DNA from: Saccharopolyspora kobensis
GTDB lineage: Bacteria; Actinomycetota; Actinomycetes; Mycobacteriales; Pseudonocardiaceae
Reading direction: 5' to 3'
Length of the DNA stretch: 64,000 nucleotides
Assembly: GCF_900108315.1 (NCBI RefSeq)
Contig: NZ_FNVB01000002.1
Coordinates: 1,481,067 to 1,545,066 of the forward strand
The notes under the pieces were generated by a model, which worked only from the letters and a program-made list of their open reading frames with translations, was not told the origin of the DNA and did no database searches. Below are positions 43,432 through 51,609 of the stretch, piece after piece. Made by a program: the position numbers and the translations under genes. Numbering within the stretch: position 1 is the first letter of the stretch; each line of letters starts with the position of its first letter.

Positions 43432-44763
43432 TCAGGCCGGGACGGCCTCGGCACGCGCGTTCTCGGCGTGCGCGCGGTCGTCGTGGTTGGGACGGCGCAG
43501 GAGCAGCAGCATGCAGCCCAGCGTCAGCAGCACCTGGAAGATCGCGTAGGCGATCACCGCGGTGATGGAACCGGAGAGGTTCAGCAGGAACTGGCCCACG
43601 ATCGGCGTGGTGCCGCCGAGGATCGTGCCGCACAGCTGGTAGCACAGCGAGATGCCGGTGTAGCGGACGTGCGCGGGGAACCGGCTGGCCAGCATGCCCG
43701 CCAGCGCCGCGTAGTACAGGCAGTGCGGGATGGTCGCGATCGCCACGCCGAACATCGCCAGGTAGTAGTCGTTCGTGCTGATCAGCACGAACATCAGCGG
43801 CAGCAGCACCACCTCGGGCAGCAGCATGATCGTCACCGCGCGGGACCAGCTGCGCATCTTGGTGGCGATGACCGCGCCGAAGGGCTGGGCGAAGATCTGC
43901 ACGATGTTGGCGACCAGGATGATGGTCAGGAACGAGCTCTTGTCGAACTCCAGGGTGCTGGTGGCCCAGGACAGCGCGAAGGTCGACTTGAAGTAGGTGG
44001 CCGACAGGCCGATCGTGCAGGCGCCGATGCCCAGCGCGAGCAGCGTCGGGTGCGAGCGCACGACCTCCCAGACCGGCAGCTTGGCGACCTTCTTGCGCTC
44101 GATCAGGTTGGCCATCGCCGGCGACTCGGTGACCCGCATCCGGATGAACAGGCCCACCAGCACCAGCAGCGCGGAGGCCAGGAACGGGATTCGCCAGCCC
44201 CAGCCCAGGAACGCCTCGTCCGGCAGCTGGCTGATGGCCAGGAAGCTCAGCGTGCTCAGGGTGTTGCCGACCGGCGAGCCCTGCTGGGCGAAGGCGCCGT
44301 AGAGGATGGACTTGCCCTTGGGCGCGTGCTCGGAGGCGATCAGCACCGAGCCGCCCCACTCGCCGCCCAGGCCGATGCCCTGCACCATGCGGATGATCAC
44401 CAGCAGGATCGGCGCCCACACGCCGATCTGGGCGTAGCCGGGCAGCAGGCCGATCAGGGTGGTCGCGATGCCCATCATCAGCAGCGTGATGACCAGCGTC
44501 TTCTTCCGGCCCAGCCGGTCGCCGATGTGGCCGAAGATGATGCCGCCGAGCGGGCGGGCCAGGAACCCGACCCAGAACGTCGCGAACGCCACGAGGGTGC
44601 CGAGCGCACCGTCGAGCTCCGGGAAGAAGACCTTGTCGAAGACCAAGGCCGACGCCGTGCCGTAGATGTAGAAGTCGAACCACTCGATCGTCGAGCCGAT
44701 GAAGGCCCCGATCCCGGCGCGGTTGGCCGTCCGGCTCTGCTCGCGCGCGTTGACCGCACCCAT
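43432..44763 (-). CDS. MFS metabolite:H+ symporter (MHS / ShiA family)
   Basis: The 443-residue, 12-helix transporter begins GAFIGSTIEWFDFYIYGTAS, the family hallmark. RPLGGIIFGHIGDRLGRKK is motif A and GLGGEWGGSVLIASEH the helix-5 region. Family members import organic acids with protons. ATG 44763 has AGGGAG upstream. It leads the minus operon (MHS, cyclase, AtoE, YciI), and the LysR-site-like 16-mer at 44856-44871 lies 93 bases upstream. Confidence 0.92.
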   Translation of the reverse strand: MGAVNAREQSRTANRAGIGAFIGSTIEWFDFYIYGTASALVFDKVFFPELDGALGTLVAFATFWVGFLARPLGGIIFGHIGDRLGRKKTLVITLLMMGIATTLIGLLPGYAQIGVWAPILLVIIRMVQGIGLGGEWGGSVLIASEHAPKGKSILYGAFAQQGSPVGNTLSTLSFLAISQLPDEAFLGWGWRIPFLASALLVLVGLFIRMRVTESPAMANLIERKKVAKLPVWEVVRSHPTLLALGIGACTIGLSATYFKSTFALSWATSTLEFDKSSFLTIILVANIVQIFAQPFGAVIATKMRSWSRAVTIMLLPEVVLLPLMFVLISTNDYYLAMFGVAIATIPHCLYYAALAGMLASRFPAHVRYTGISLCYQLCGTILGGTTPIVGQFLLNLSGSITAVIAYAIFQVLLTLGCMLLLLRRPNHDDRAHAENARAEAVPA

Positions 44764-44855
44764 GCATTCTCCCTTGAAGCTTCGGTGCCGGTGAGCGCTC
44801 AGCACGCGCTCACGTCCCGATGTGATGGGGGCAACCGTTTCACCTCACACCAAGA

Positions 44856-44871
44856 CTGTCCAATACAGAAT
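44856..44871. promoter_or_regulatory. LysR-regulator site, copy 1 (before MHS operon)
   Basis: CTGTCCAATACAGAAT matches, on the opposite strand, 15 of 16 bases of the site at 45916-45931. One copy stands before each divergent operon around the LysR gene, so both are probably bound by it. Confidence 0.68.
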
Positions 44872-44968
44872 CGGTGCGACAGCAAGACGCCACGCCTCTC
44901 AATCGGCGGCGTCTTGCCTGGTCACCGCGTGGACCGCCGAGCAGGCCGGTCCCGTTCGCCCGGAATGT

Positions 44969-45889
44969 TCAGTGCGCGGCCGGGGTGGGCAGCGCTTCCT
45001 CGGCGATCTCCAGGACCGTGCGCAGGGCCGCCGAGGCGTTGTCGGTGCGCCAGGCCAGCGCCGCGTGCATCCGGGTCGGCTCGCCCGCCAGCGGCCGGTA
45101 GACCAGGCCGGTCTGCTGGATGTGCTGGCAGGAGGTCAGGGTCAGCGTGACGCCGACGCCCGCGGCCACCAGCGCGAGGATCGTGTAGGAGTCCGGCGCC
45201 TCCTGGACGACCCTCGGGTTGAACCCGCCCGACACGCACGCCTTGACCAGCGCGTCGCGCAAGGTGGACCCGGCGTTGGCCGGGAAGCTCACGAACGGCT
45301 CGTCGGCCAGCTGCTCGATCGCGATGCTCTCCTGCTGGGCCAGCGGGTGGTCGGTGGGCAGCGCGCAGATCAGCTCCTCGACCTCGATCACCCGGGTCCG
45401 CACGCCGGGCTGGTTGACCGGGAGCCGGACGAAGCCCAGGTCCAGCGAGCCGTCGGCGACCTTGGCCAGCGCGACGTTGGCGTAGGTCTGCCCGCGCATC
45501 ACCAGGTCCAGGCCGGGATGCGCGGCGCGCACCGCGCGGGTCAGCAGCGGCAGCGATTCGTGGCTGGAGGCGCCGGCGAAGCCGACGGTGACGCGCCCGT
45601 ACTCGCCGCGGCCTGCGGCTTTGGCGGCGCGCACCGCGGTGTCGACGTCGTCGAGGACCGCGCGGGCCGGTTCCAGGAACGACTCCCCCGCGCTGGTCAA
45701 CCGCACCGATCTGGTGTTGCGCTCGAAGAGCTGGACACCGAGCTCGCGCTCCAGCTGCCGGATCTGCTGGCTCAGCGGCGGCTGCGCCATCTGCAGCCGC
45801 TTGGCCGCCCGCCCGAAGTGCAGTTCCTCGGCGACGGCGACGAACGCGGTCAGGTAGCGAAGCTCCACGGCAGACCTCGGCATATTCAT
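44969..45889 (-). CDS. LysR-family transcriptional regulator
   Basis: The product of about 306 residues has an N-terminal HTH (LHFGRAAKRLQMAQPPLSQQ) and the LysR substrate-binding domain (VTVGFAGASSHESLPLLTRA). Starts at 45889, 45883 or GTG 45913 are all possible; none has a strong ribosome-binding site. It lies between two operons that share the 16-mer site, is divergent from the CoA-transferase genes, and is the likely regulator of both. The effector is probably the catabolic substrate or an intermediate. Confidence 0.92.
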   Translation of the reverse strand: MNMPRSAVELRYLTAFVAVAEELHFGRAAKRLQMAQPPLSQQIRQLERELGVQLFERNTRSVRLTSAGESFLEPARAVLDDVDTAVRAAKAAGRGEYGRVTVGFAGASSHESLPLLTRAVRAAHPGLDLVMRGQTYANVALAKVADGSLDLGFVRLPVNQPGVRTRVIEVEELICALPTDHPLAQQESIAIEQLADEPFVSFPANAGSTLRDALVKACVSGGFNPRVVQEAPDSYTILALVAAGVGVTLTLTSCQHIQQTGLVYRPLAGEPTRMHAALAWRTDNASAALRTVLEIAEEALPTPAAH

Positions 45890-45915
45890 CAGTGAACGCT
45901 CTTGATCCGACACTA

Positions 45916-45931
45916 ATTCAGTATTGGACAG
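45916..45931. promoter_or_regulatory. LysR-regulator site, copy 2 (before CoA-transferase operon)
   Basis: ATTCAGTATTGGACAG is the reverse complement of CTGTCCAATACTGAAT and differs from the 44856 copy at one base. It is 27 bases upstream of the LysR start and 61 bases before the CoA-transferase start, a normal place for autoregulation plus activation. Confidence 0.7.
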
Positions 45932-45991
45932 CTATCAATGGCGGCTGGCAGCGTGAGCTCGACCCGAACCGAACACCGAGGAGCCCCGACG

Positions 45992-46954
45992 ATGCACAAC
46001 CCGGTCGCCGAGCCGGTCCGCAGGCCGGACAAGACCACGACGATGCGGGAGGCGATCGCCGCCCACGTCACCGACGGGGCGACCGTGGCGCTGGAGGGCT
46101 TCACGCACCTGATCCCGACCGCCGCCGGGCACGAGATCATCCGCCAGGGCCGCCGGGACCTCACGGTGGCGCGGATGACCGCCGACATCGTCACCGACCA
46201 GCTGATCGCCGGTGGCTGCGTGCGCAAGCTGGTGTCGTCGTTCGTGGGCAACTCCACCGCCGGTTCGCTCGGCGAGCTGCGCCGCCGCATCGAGACGGGG
46301 CAGCCCGAACCGCTGGAGTACGAGGAGTACAGCCACTACGGGATGATCTGCCGCTACCTGGCCGGTGCCCAGCGGCTGCCGTTCTACCCGCTGCGCTCCT
46401 ACGCGGGCAGCGACGTGCCGTCGGTCAACCCGGGGATCCGCAAGGTCACCTCGCCCTACCCGGGCCCGGACGGCGAGCCGGAGCAGATCTACGTGGTGCC
46501 GCCGCTGAACCCGGACGTCACGATCATCCACGCGCAGCGCGCCGACCGGGCGGGCAACACCCAGATCTGGGGCCTGACCGGCATCCAGGCCGAAGCCGCC
46601 TACGCCGCGCGGAAGGTGATCGTGGTGGTCGAGGAGGTGGTGGCCGACGAGGTGATCCGCTCAGACCCGAACCGCACGGTGGTGCCCGCGCACGCGGTGG
46701 ACGCGGTCGTCGAGTGCCCGCGCGGCGCGCACCCGGCCTTCGCGCAGGGCTACTACGACCGCGACGGCGACTTCTACCGCGGCTGGTCGCACATCAGCAA
46801 GGATCCCGAGCGGCTGCAGCGGTGGCTCGACGAGTGGGTCCGCGGCACCGCCGACCACGCCGAGTACCTGGCCAAGCTCGGCACCGAGGCCCAGCAGCGG
46901 TTGTCGGTCGGCGAGGCGTGGAGCGAGCCGGTCAACTACGGACGTCGGCAGTGA
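45992..46954 (+). CDS. CoA-transferase family I, subunit A (glutaconate / 3-oxoadipate CoA-transferase-like)
   Basis: The 320-residue alpha subunit has the family start MREAIAAHVTDGATVALEGF and continues with VNPGIRKVTSPYPG and PDVTIIHAQRADRAGNTQIWG. The catalytic glutamate is on subunit B, as in this class. ATG 45992 follows GAGGAG by 8 bases. It is cotranscribed with subunit B 26 bases downstream. The acyl substrate is unknown; the neighbours suggest a small organic acid. Confidence 0.9.
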   Translation: MHNPVAEPVRRPDKTTTMREAIAAHVTDGATVALEGFTHLIPTAAGHEIIRQGRRDLTVARMTADIVTDQLIAGGCVRKLVSSFVGNSTAGSLGELRRRIETGQPEPLEYEEYSHYGMICRYLAGAQRLPFYPLRSYAGSDVPSVNPGIRKVTSPYPGPDGEPEQIYVVPPLNPDVTIIHAQRADRAGNTQIWGLTGIQAEAAYAARKVIVVVEEVVADEVIRSDPNRTVVPAHAVDAVVECPRGAHPAFAQGYYDRDGDFYRGWSHISKDPERLQRWLDEWVRGTADHAEYLAKLGTEAQQRLSVGEAWSEPVNYGRRQ

Positions 46955-46980
46955 CGCCGACCAGCGCAGGAGGAGTCGAG

Positions 46981-47760
46981 TTGAACACCGGAGCCAACAC
47001 CGCGGCGGTCACGTCCTCGGAGCTGCTCGCCGCGGTCGCCTCGCGCGAGCTGGCCGGGAAGAACACCGTGTTCGCCGGGATCGGGCTGCCCACCCTGGCG
47101 GTGTCGCTGGCGCAGCTGACCGTCGCGCCCGACGTCGAGATCGTCTACGAGTCCGGGGTGTGCGGCGCGCACCCCTCGCACCTGCCGGAGACCATCGCGG
47201 ACTCGGTGCTGATCACCGGCTCCGAGGCGGTGCTGTCGATGCCGGCGCTGTTCGGCTACGTGCTGCAGGGCGGCCGCATCGACGTCGGTTTCCTCGGCGC
47301 CGCGCAGATCGACCGGTGGGGCAACCTGAACTCCTCGGTGATCGGCGACTGGCACGCGCCGAAGGTGCGGCTGCCCGGTTCGGGCGGCGCGATGGAGGTG
47401 ATGGCCAACTCCCGCGAGGTGTTCGTGGTGATGCGCCGCCACGACCCGCGATCGCTGCCCGCCGAGCTCGACTTCTGCACCTCGCCGGGCCCGGACCGGG
47501 CGCTGCGCGACGGGATCCGGCCGCGCGGAGCGGGCGTCACGCGGGTGATCACCGATCTCGGCATCCTGGCCCGCGACGGCGTCGGCGAGGAGCTGCGCCT
47601 GGTCGCCACGCACCCGGGCGTCACGGTCGAGCAGGTCCGCGCGGCCACCGGCTGGGATCTCGCGGTGGCCGACGAGCTGGCCACCGTCGAGCCGCCCACC
47701 GAAGCCGAGCTCCGGCTGCTGCGCGCGGAGGTGGACCCGGACCGGGTCTACCTCCGCTGA
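46981..47760 (+). CDS. CoA-transferase family I, subunit B
   Basis: The 259-residue beta subunit has IVYESGVCGAHPSHLPE, where the Glu of ESG is the covalent thioester residue. It also has LGAAQIDRWGNLNSS, the usual ending motif. TTG 46981 has AGGAGGAG 5 bases upstream. A GTG at 46951, overlapping the subunit A stop as GTGA, would add ten residues. Together with subunit A it should transfer CoA onto a carboxylate from the cluster's pathway. Confidence 0.9.
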   Translation: MNTGANTAAVTSSELLAAVASRELAGKNTVFAGIGLPTLAVSLAQLTVAPDVEIVYESGVCGAHPSHLPETIADSVLITGSEAVLSMPALFGYVLQGGRIDVGFLGAAQIDRWGNLNSSVIGDWHAPKVRLPGSGGAMEVMANSREVFVVMRRHDPRSLPAELDFCTSPGPDRALRDGIRPRGAGVTRVITDLGILARDGVGEELRLVATHPGVTVEQVRAATGWDLAVADELATVEPPTEAELRLLRAEVDPDRVYLR

Positions 47761-47767
47761 GCCGAGA

Positions 47768-47974
47768 TCACCCGACCTCGGCTCGCAGCATCGCCCTGGT
47801 GCGGTGCGGGCCGGAGCCGAGCCGGCGGTCGTACTCCGCTGCCACGGCCCGCATTTCGCGGCGGTAGCGGTCGGCCAGGTGCCACTGCCTGGACTGGCGG
47901 GCGAGGGTCAGCTGGTGCTCGGCGCGGCGGGCGCGGGCGTCGAGCTCTTCGGTGGTGCAGTGGCTCAGCTGCAT
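47768..47974 (-). CDS. Small coiled-coil hypothetical protein
   Basis: The 68-residue charged, helical protein (EELDARARRAEHQLTLAR; YRREMRAVAAEYDRRLG) starts at ATG 47974 with GAGGA about 6 bases upstream. Its start lies 10 bases inside the end of the upstream small gene, so the two are translationally coupled. No family is recognised. Confidence 0.6.
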   Translation of the reverse strand: MQLSHCTTEELDARARRAEHQLTLARQSRQWHLADRYRREMRAVAAEYDRRLGSGPHRTRAMLRAEVG

Positions 47975-48210
47975 GCTCGGTCCTCGGGACGGACGCCGAG
48001 CCGCGGCGCGGGGATCAGGCCGGTCGCCGCGCGCACCGCGTCGGAGTGGGTGCGGTGCACGGTGCGGGCGGTGTCCGGTCCGGGGTTGGCCCTGGTGCCC
48101 TGCTGATCGCAGATCCACGTGCCCAGGAACAGGTTCCGGTACACGTGCGGCCGGTGGGGGGAGCGGGTTCCGAGCTGGAGGGCGGTGCTCGGCGGGGATT
48201 GCTGGTACAT
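47965..48210 (-). CDS. Small hypothetical protein coupled to the coiled-coil gene
   Basis: The 81-residue frame starts at ATG 48210 (AGGA about 9 bases upstream). Its middle part, VYRNLFLGTWICDQQGTRA, has the mix of aromatic and charged residues of a real protein, and a basic Pro-rich tail follows. It overlaps the next start by 10 bases. A longer frame back to about 48444 is possible, but that part is Arg/Pro-rich and looks non-coding. Confidence 0.45.
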   Translation of the reverse strand: MYQQSPPSTALQLGTRSPHRPHVYRNLFLGTWICDQQGTRANPGPDTARTVHRTHSDAVRAATGLIPAPRLGVRPEDRACS

Positions 48211-48288
48211 CTCGGCGGGTCCTGGGTCGGCTGGTTCTCGGTAGGACTCCAGACTGGTCCGCCCGCGAGCCGGTTCCGACGGGAGTAC

Positions 48289-48305
48289 TACGTAGCGGGT
48301 ACGTA
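48289..48305. promoter_or_regulatory. Paired TACGTA hexamers
   Basis: TACGTA occurs at 48289-48294 and 48300-48305, exactly one helical turn apart, about 80 bases upstream of the small coupled genes. It is also about 120 bases upstream of the SnoaL-like gene. This could be an operator for either direction. Confidence 0.4.
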
Positions 48306-48425
48306 TTCCGGGACTTTCTGCCCTGGCCGCATCCTGCTGCTCCTGCTGTCCCGTCCGGGCCGCGGCCCGGCGAGTAGTGTCGGGTGCGGAAGGTCGGACC
48401 GCAGCCGGGCGCAGCGGGGGTTGCC

Positions 48426-48905
48426 ATGGCGATGAGCGATGCACAGCGGATCGAGGCCCAGCGCCGCACGATCGCCGAGCACATCGAAGCGGAGAACGCG
48501 CACGACTGGCCGCGCGTGTACGGCACGTTCATCCAGGACGAGCACGCGTTCTACGACGTCGTCCCGCTGAGCACCCGGTACGCGGGATTCGCCGGGGTGC
48601 AGGACTTCTACCGGATCCTGGACGACGCCATCCCGGACTTCCGGGTCACGGTCAACTCCGAGTACGACTCCCCCGGCGCCTCCGTGCGGGAAGTGACGAT
48701 CGACGGCACCCACCGAGGTGAGTACTGCGGGGAGCAGCCGTCGGGCAGGCCGGTGTCCTTCGAACTGGCCGCCTTCTACATCTTCCGCCCGGAGGAGCCC
48801 GGGAAGCTGCTCGCCGAGCGCATCTACTTCGACAACGAGACCGTGCTGCGCCAGATGCGCGGCGAGGAGAACGCGCCCGCCGGGATCGGCCTGGCCGCAC
48901 CGTGA
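48426..48905 (+). CDS. SnoaL-like / ester-cyclase-family protein
   Basis: The 159-residue NTF2-fold protein has the pattern of the SnoaL/limonene-1,2-epoxide-hydrolase group: ENAHDWPRVYGTFIQDEH, GVQDFYRILDDAIPDFRV, AERIYFDNETVLRQM. Members bind small hydrophobic ligands, and some are polyketide cyclases or hydrolases. ATG 48426 follows GGGGG. No polyketide genes are nearby, so the role is unassigned. Confidence 0.85.
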   Translation: MAMSDAQRIEAQRRTIAEHIEAENAHDWPRVYGTFIQDEHAFYDVVPLSTRYAGFAGVQDFYRILDDAIPDFRVTVNSEYDSPGASVREVTIDGTHRGEYCGEQPSGRPVSFELAAFYIFRPEEPGKLLAERIYFDNETVLRQMRGEENAPAGIGLAAP

Positions 48906-48909
48906 ACCG

Positions 48910-49332
48910 TCAGTTCAGGAAGCGGCGCACGGTCTGCGGGTGGATGACGACGCGGACCCAGTCCTCGGCGAGCATCCCGGCGAGCTCCTCGGCCCGGGCC
49001 AGGTCGGCGAGGTCCCAGTAGCGGGCGAACAGGCGGGCGCACAGGTCGCGCCCGCCGTCGGGTTCGACCGTGGTGCGACCCGCGACCGACACCCAGCGCT
49101 CGCGCTCCCCCACCGGAGCCGCGACGACGATCGAAGCCCGCGGATCGCGGCGCAGGCGGCGCACTTTGAGCGTGTCCGGGCCGGTGAACAGCTGAATCGT
49201 GCCCTCGTCGGTGACCTCGAACCACACGGGCCGGGGCTGCGGCGGGAGCGGTCCCGCCGCCACGGACAGGAATCCGTGCAGCGGGCGTCGGAGGAACTCG
49301 ATGTCCTGCTCGGTCAGCGAGGTGGCGCTCAT
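48910..49332 (-). CDS. PNPOx-like (split-barrel) flavin/F420-binding protein
   Basis: The 140-residue split barrel has FLSVAAGPLPPQPRPVWFEV, LFTGPDTLKVRRLRRDPRASI and RWVSVAGRTTVE. The KVRRLRRDPR segment is typical of the actinobacterial F420- or FMN-binding PNPOx group. Cofactor and substrate cannot be separated by eye. It converges with the SnoaL-like gene, with 4 bases between the stops. ATG 49332 lacks a strong ribosome-binding site. Confidence 0.85.
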   Translation of the reverse strand: MSATSLTEQDIEFLRRPLHGFLSVAAGPLPPQPRPVWFEVTDEGTIQLFTGPDTLKVRRLRRDPRASIVVAAPVGERERWVSVAGRTTVEPDGGRDLCARLFARYWDLADLARAEELAGMLAEDWVRVVIHPQTVRRFLN

Positions 49333-49451
49333 GGTGCCGATTGAACACGGCCTGCCCGGACGATCCCATGGGTGAGAAGCCGGATCGCATGCCCATTCGT
49401 CCAACCTGCCGCGGTGCGGCAGTCCGGATGCGCTCGCTCCCGGCTGCGACC

Positions 49452-50321
49452 TCACCAGCTGTGATGCGCTCCGGAGCTGCGCTGCTCGTGGTCAGGTGCC
49501 GATCGCGTGGTGGCGTGGAGGCTGCTCAGCAGTGCGAGGGCCTGGGCACTGGGTGTGGCGGGTTCGGCGTGGTAGATGATCAGCTGCTGGCCGGGTGCGG
49601 CGCGCACGTCGAACGCCTGGTAGGTGAGCGTCAGCGGGCCGACGTCGGGGTGGACGAGATGTTTGGGTTCGCGGGTCTTGCCGCGCACCGGGTGGGTTTC
49701 CCACCAGGTGCGGAAGTGCGTGCTGCTTTCGCCGAGCTCGGCCACCAGGCGCCGCAGACCGGGGTCGTGCGGGGCGAAGCCCTCGGCCACCCGCAGGTTC
49801 GCCACGGTGGCCTGCGCAGTCCAGTCCCAGTGCGCGTAGAACCGTCGTCCCGCGGGGTCGAGGAAGATCATGCGGGCGAGGTTGTCCACCGCGCGGAACG
49901 GCGAGAACAGCGCCTCGGCGAGGGTGTTGGTGGCCAGCACGTCCAGGGTGCGGTTGAGCACGAAGGCGGGGGTGTGCGGATAGCCGTCCATGAGCTGCCG
50001 CAGTTCGGGGCTCACGGTCTGAGGCACCGGCGCGGGCGTGCCGTCCGGTGCGGTGCCGGCGAGTCGGTGCAGGTGCTCGCGGGCGTCGGGGTCGAGATCC
50101 AGGGCGCGGCAGAGGGCGTCGAGCACTTGCGGTGACGGGCGGGTCTCGCGGCCCTGTTCCAAGCGGGTGTAGTAGTCGGCGTTGACCCCGGCGAGCACGG
50201 CGACTTCTTCGCGGCGCAGTCCGGTCACCTTGCGCCGGCCGGAGTGCAGCACGCCCGCGTCTTCGGGAGATCGTTGTGCGCGGCGCGCCCGCAGGAACGC
50301 ACCCAGCTCACCACTGGTCAT
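49452..50321 (-). CDS. XRE-family regulator with MmyB-like ligand domain
   Basis: The 289-residue protein has an N-terminal XRE HTH (GLRREEVAVLAGVNADYYTRL, about residues 34-54). It also has the C-terminal MmyB-type PAS-like domain (PAFVLNRTLDVLATNTLAEALF; GRRFYAHWDWTA). Proteins of this type often control an adjacent SDR gene, here at 50749. A 17-base perfect palindrome (50356-50372) lies 35 bases upstream. ATG 50321 is the natural start. Confidence 0.93.
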   Translation of the reverse strand: MTSGELGAFLRARRAQRSPEDAGVLHSGRRKVTGLRREEVAVLAGVNADYYTRLEQGRETRPSPQVLDALCRALDLDPDAREHLHRLAGTAPDGTPAPVPQTVSPELRQLMDGYPHTPAFVLNRTLDVLATNTLAEALFSPFRAVDNLARMIFLDPAGRRFYAHWDWTAQATVANLRVAEGFAPHDPGLRRLVAELGESSTHFRTWWETHPVRGKTREPKHLVHPDVGPLTLTYQAFDVRAAPGQQLIIYHAEPATPSAQALALLSSLHATTRSAPDHEQRSSGAHHSW

Positions 50322-50355
50322 GGCACCAGGGTAGGCAGTGGTCCGCTCGGCCGGG

Positions 50356-50372
50356 TGGGTGTGGCACACCCA
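50356..50372. promoter_or_regulatory. 17-base perfect palindrome (XRE operator candidate)
   Basis: TGGGTGTGGCACACCCA is a perfect palindrome around one central base. It lies between the divergent XRE gene and Atu4866-like gene, 35 and 51 bases from the two starts. It is the best operator candidate for the XRE regulator. Confidence 0.65.
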
Positions 50373-50422
50373 GTCACCGCACGTCCTGCCACCGCTCCTC
50401 GCCGTCGCCGATGTTGGTCGGC

Positions 50423-50698
50423 ATGACGAGCGATATCGACGTGATCGGCATGTGGGTCACCGCGGACGGGCACATCCGGCAGGAGCTGCGCGCCGACGGA
50501 CGCTACGACGAAGCGCGCGGCGAACGGCGCAGCGCCTACACCGGCCGCTACACGGTGACCGGGAACCACATCGACTACGTGGACGACACCGGCTTCACCG
50601 CGACGGGCGACATCCGCGACGGCGTGCTCCACCACGAGCATCTCGTCCTCCATCGCGAGTCCGCCACCGGCGATCGTCGCGAGCAGGCACAGCGATGA
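50423..50698 (+). CDS. Atu4866-domain (lipocalin-like) protein
   Basis: The 91-residue protein fits the Atu4866 fold: IGMWVTADGHIRQELRADGR, RSAYTGRYTVTGNHIDYVDD, TGFTATGDIRDGVLHHEH. Family function is unknown. ATG 50423 was used; ATG 50411 in frame would add four residues. It precedes the SDR gene by 50 bases and probably shares its transcript. Confidence 0.8.
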   Translation: MTSDIDVIGMWVTADGHIRQELRADGRYDEARGERRSAYTGRYTVTGNHIDYVDDTGFTATGDIRDGVLHHEHLVLHRESATGDRREQAQR

Positions 50699-50748
50699 GC
50701 GTTCCGCCACCTGATCACCAGCCATCACGACGAGAGGAAGGAACACCC

Positions 50749-51504
50749 ATGCCTGGACGGCTCATGGGCAAGGTCGCGCTGATCACGGGCGCGACCGGCG
50801 GCATCGGACGAGCCACCGCGGAACTGTTCGCCCGCGAAGCGGCCCGCCTGGTCGTCACCGACATCTCCCAGGACACCGCGGAAGAGCTCGCCGCGCGCCT
50901 GGCGGCCGAGGGCGCCGATGTGCTGGCGGCCCGGTTGGACGTCTCCTCGCCGGAGAGCTGGGGCGAGGCGATCGAGCTCACCCGCCGGCACTTCGGCCGC
51001 CTCGACGTCCTGGTCAACCTCGCCGGCATCGTGGACTGGCCCGGCATCGAGGACACCGCGCACGAGTCCTGGGACCGGGTGATCGCGGTCAACCAGACCG
51101 GCACCTGGCTCGGGATGAAGACCGCCATGCCCCTGCTGCGCGCCGCCGGCAACGCCTCGGTCATCAACACCTCCTCGGTGCTGGGCCTGGTCGGCAGCGG
51201 AGCAGCCGCCGCCTACCAGGCGTCCAAGGGAGCGGTGCGGCTGCTGACCAAGACCGCCGCCGTCGAGTACGCCACCCGCGGAGTCCGGGTCAACTCCGTG
51301 CACCCCGGCGTCATCGCCACCCCGATGATCCAAGATCTGCTCGACGAGCAGGGCGACCGGCAACCCGACATCGCGCGCACCCCCATGCGCCGCGCGGGCA
51401 GCCCCGCCGAGATCGCTCCCGCGATGCTCTTCCTGGCCAGCGACGAATCCTCGTTCATCACCGGAACCGAGCTCGTCGTCGACGGCGGCCTCACCGCGCA
51501 CTGA
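50749..51504 (+). CDS. Short-chain dehydrogenase/reductase
   Basis: The 251-residue classical SDR shows TGATGGIGRA (cofactor), the Asp after strand 2 (VVTDIS, favouring NAD), NLAG, the Ser of TSSVLGLV, YQASKG (Tyr-x3-Lys) and the ending SSFITGTELVVDGG. ATG 50749 follows GAGAGGAAGGA. The substrate is unknown. It sits in a unit controlled by the divergent XRE regulator. Confidence 0.92.
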   Translation: MPGRLMGKVALITGATGGIGRATAELFAREAARLVVTDISQDTAEELAARLAAEGADVLAARLDVSSPESWGEAIELTRRHFGRLDVLVNLAGIVDWPGIEDTAHESWDRVIAVNQTGTWLGMKTAMPLLRAAGNASVINTSSVLGLVGSGAAAAYQASKGAVRLLTKTAAVEYATRGVRVNSVHPGVIATPMIQDLLDEQGDRQPDIARTPMRRAGSPAEIAPAMLFLASDESSFITGTELVVDGGLTAH

Positions 51505-51609
51505 ACGTCCTGACCGCCGGAGCCACCGCGGTCGCCTCAGCACGGCCGGTCGTCCCGTTCGGGTTCGGCGCTGCGTGCAAGCGGGTTCGCGGCGCCGAAC
51601 CGAGCGGGC

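Noticed and set aside
48289..48305. TACGTA pair as part of a longer perfect palindrome
   Set aside because: Flanking bases do not extend the symmetry; only the two hexamers and their one-turn spacing hold up.
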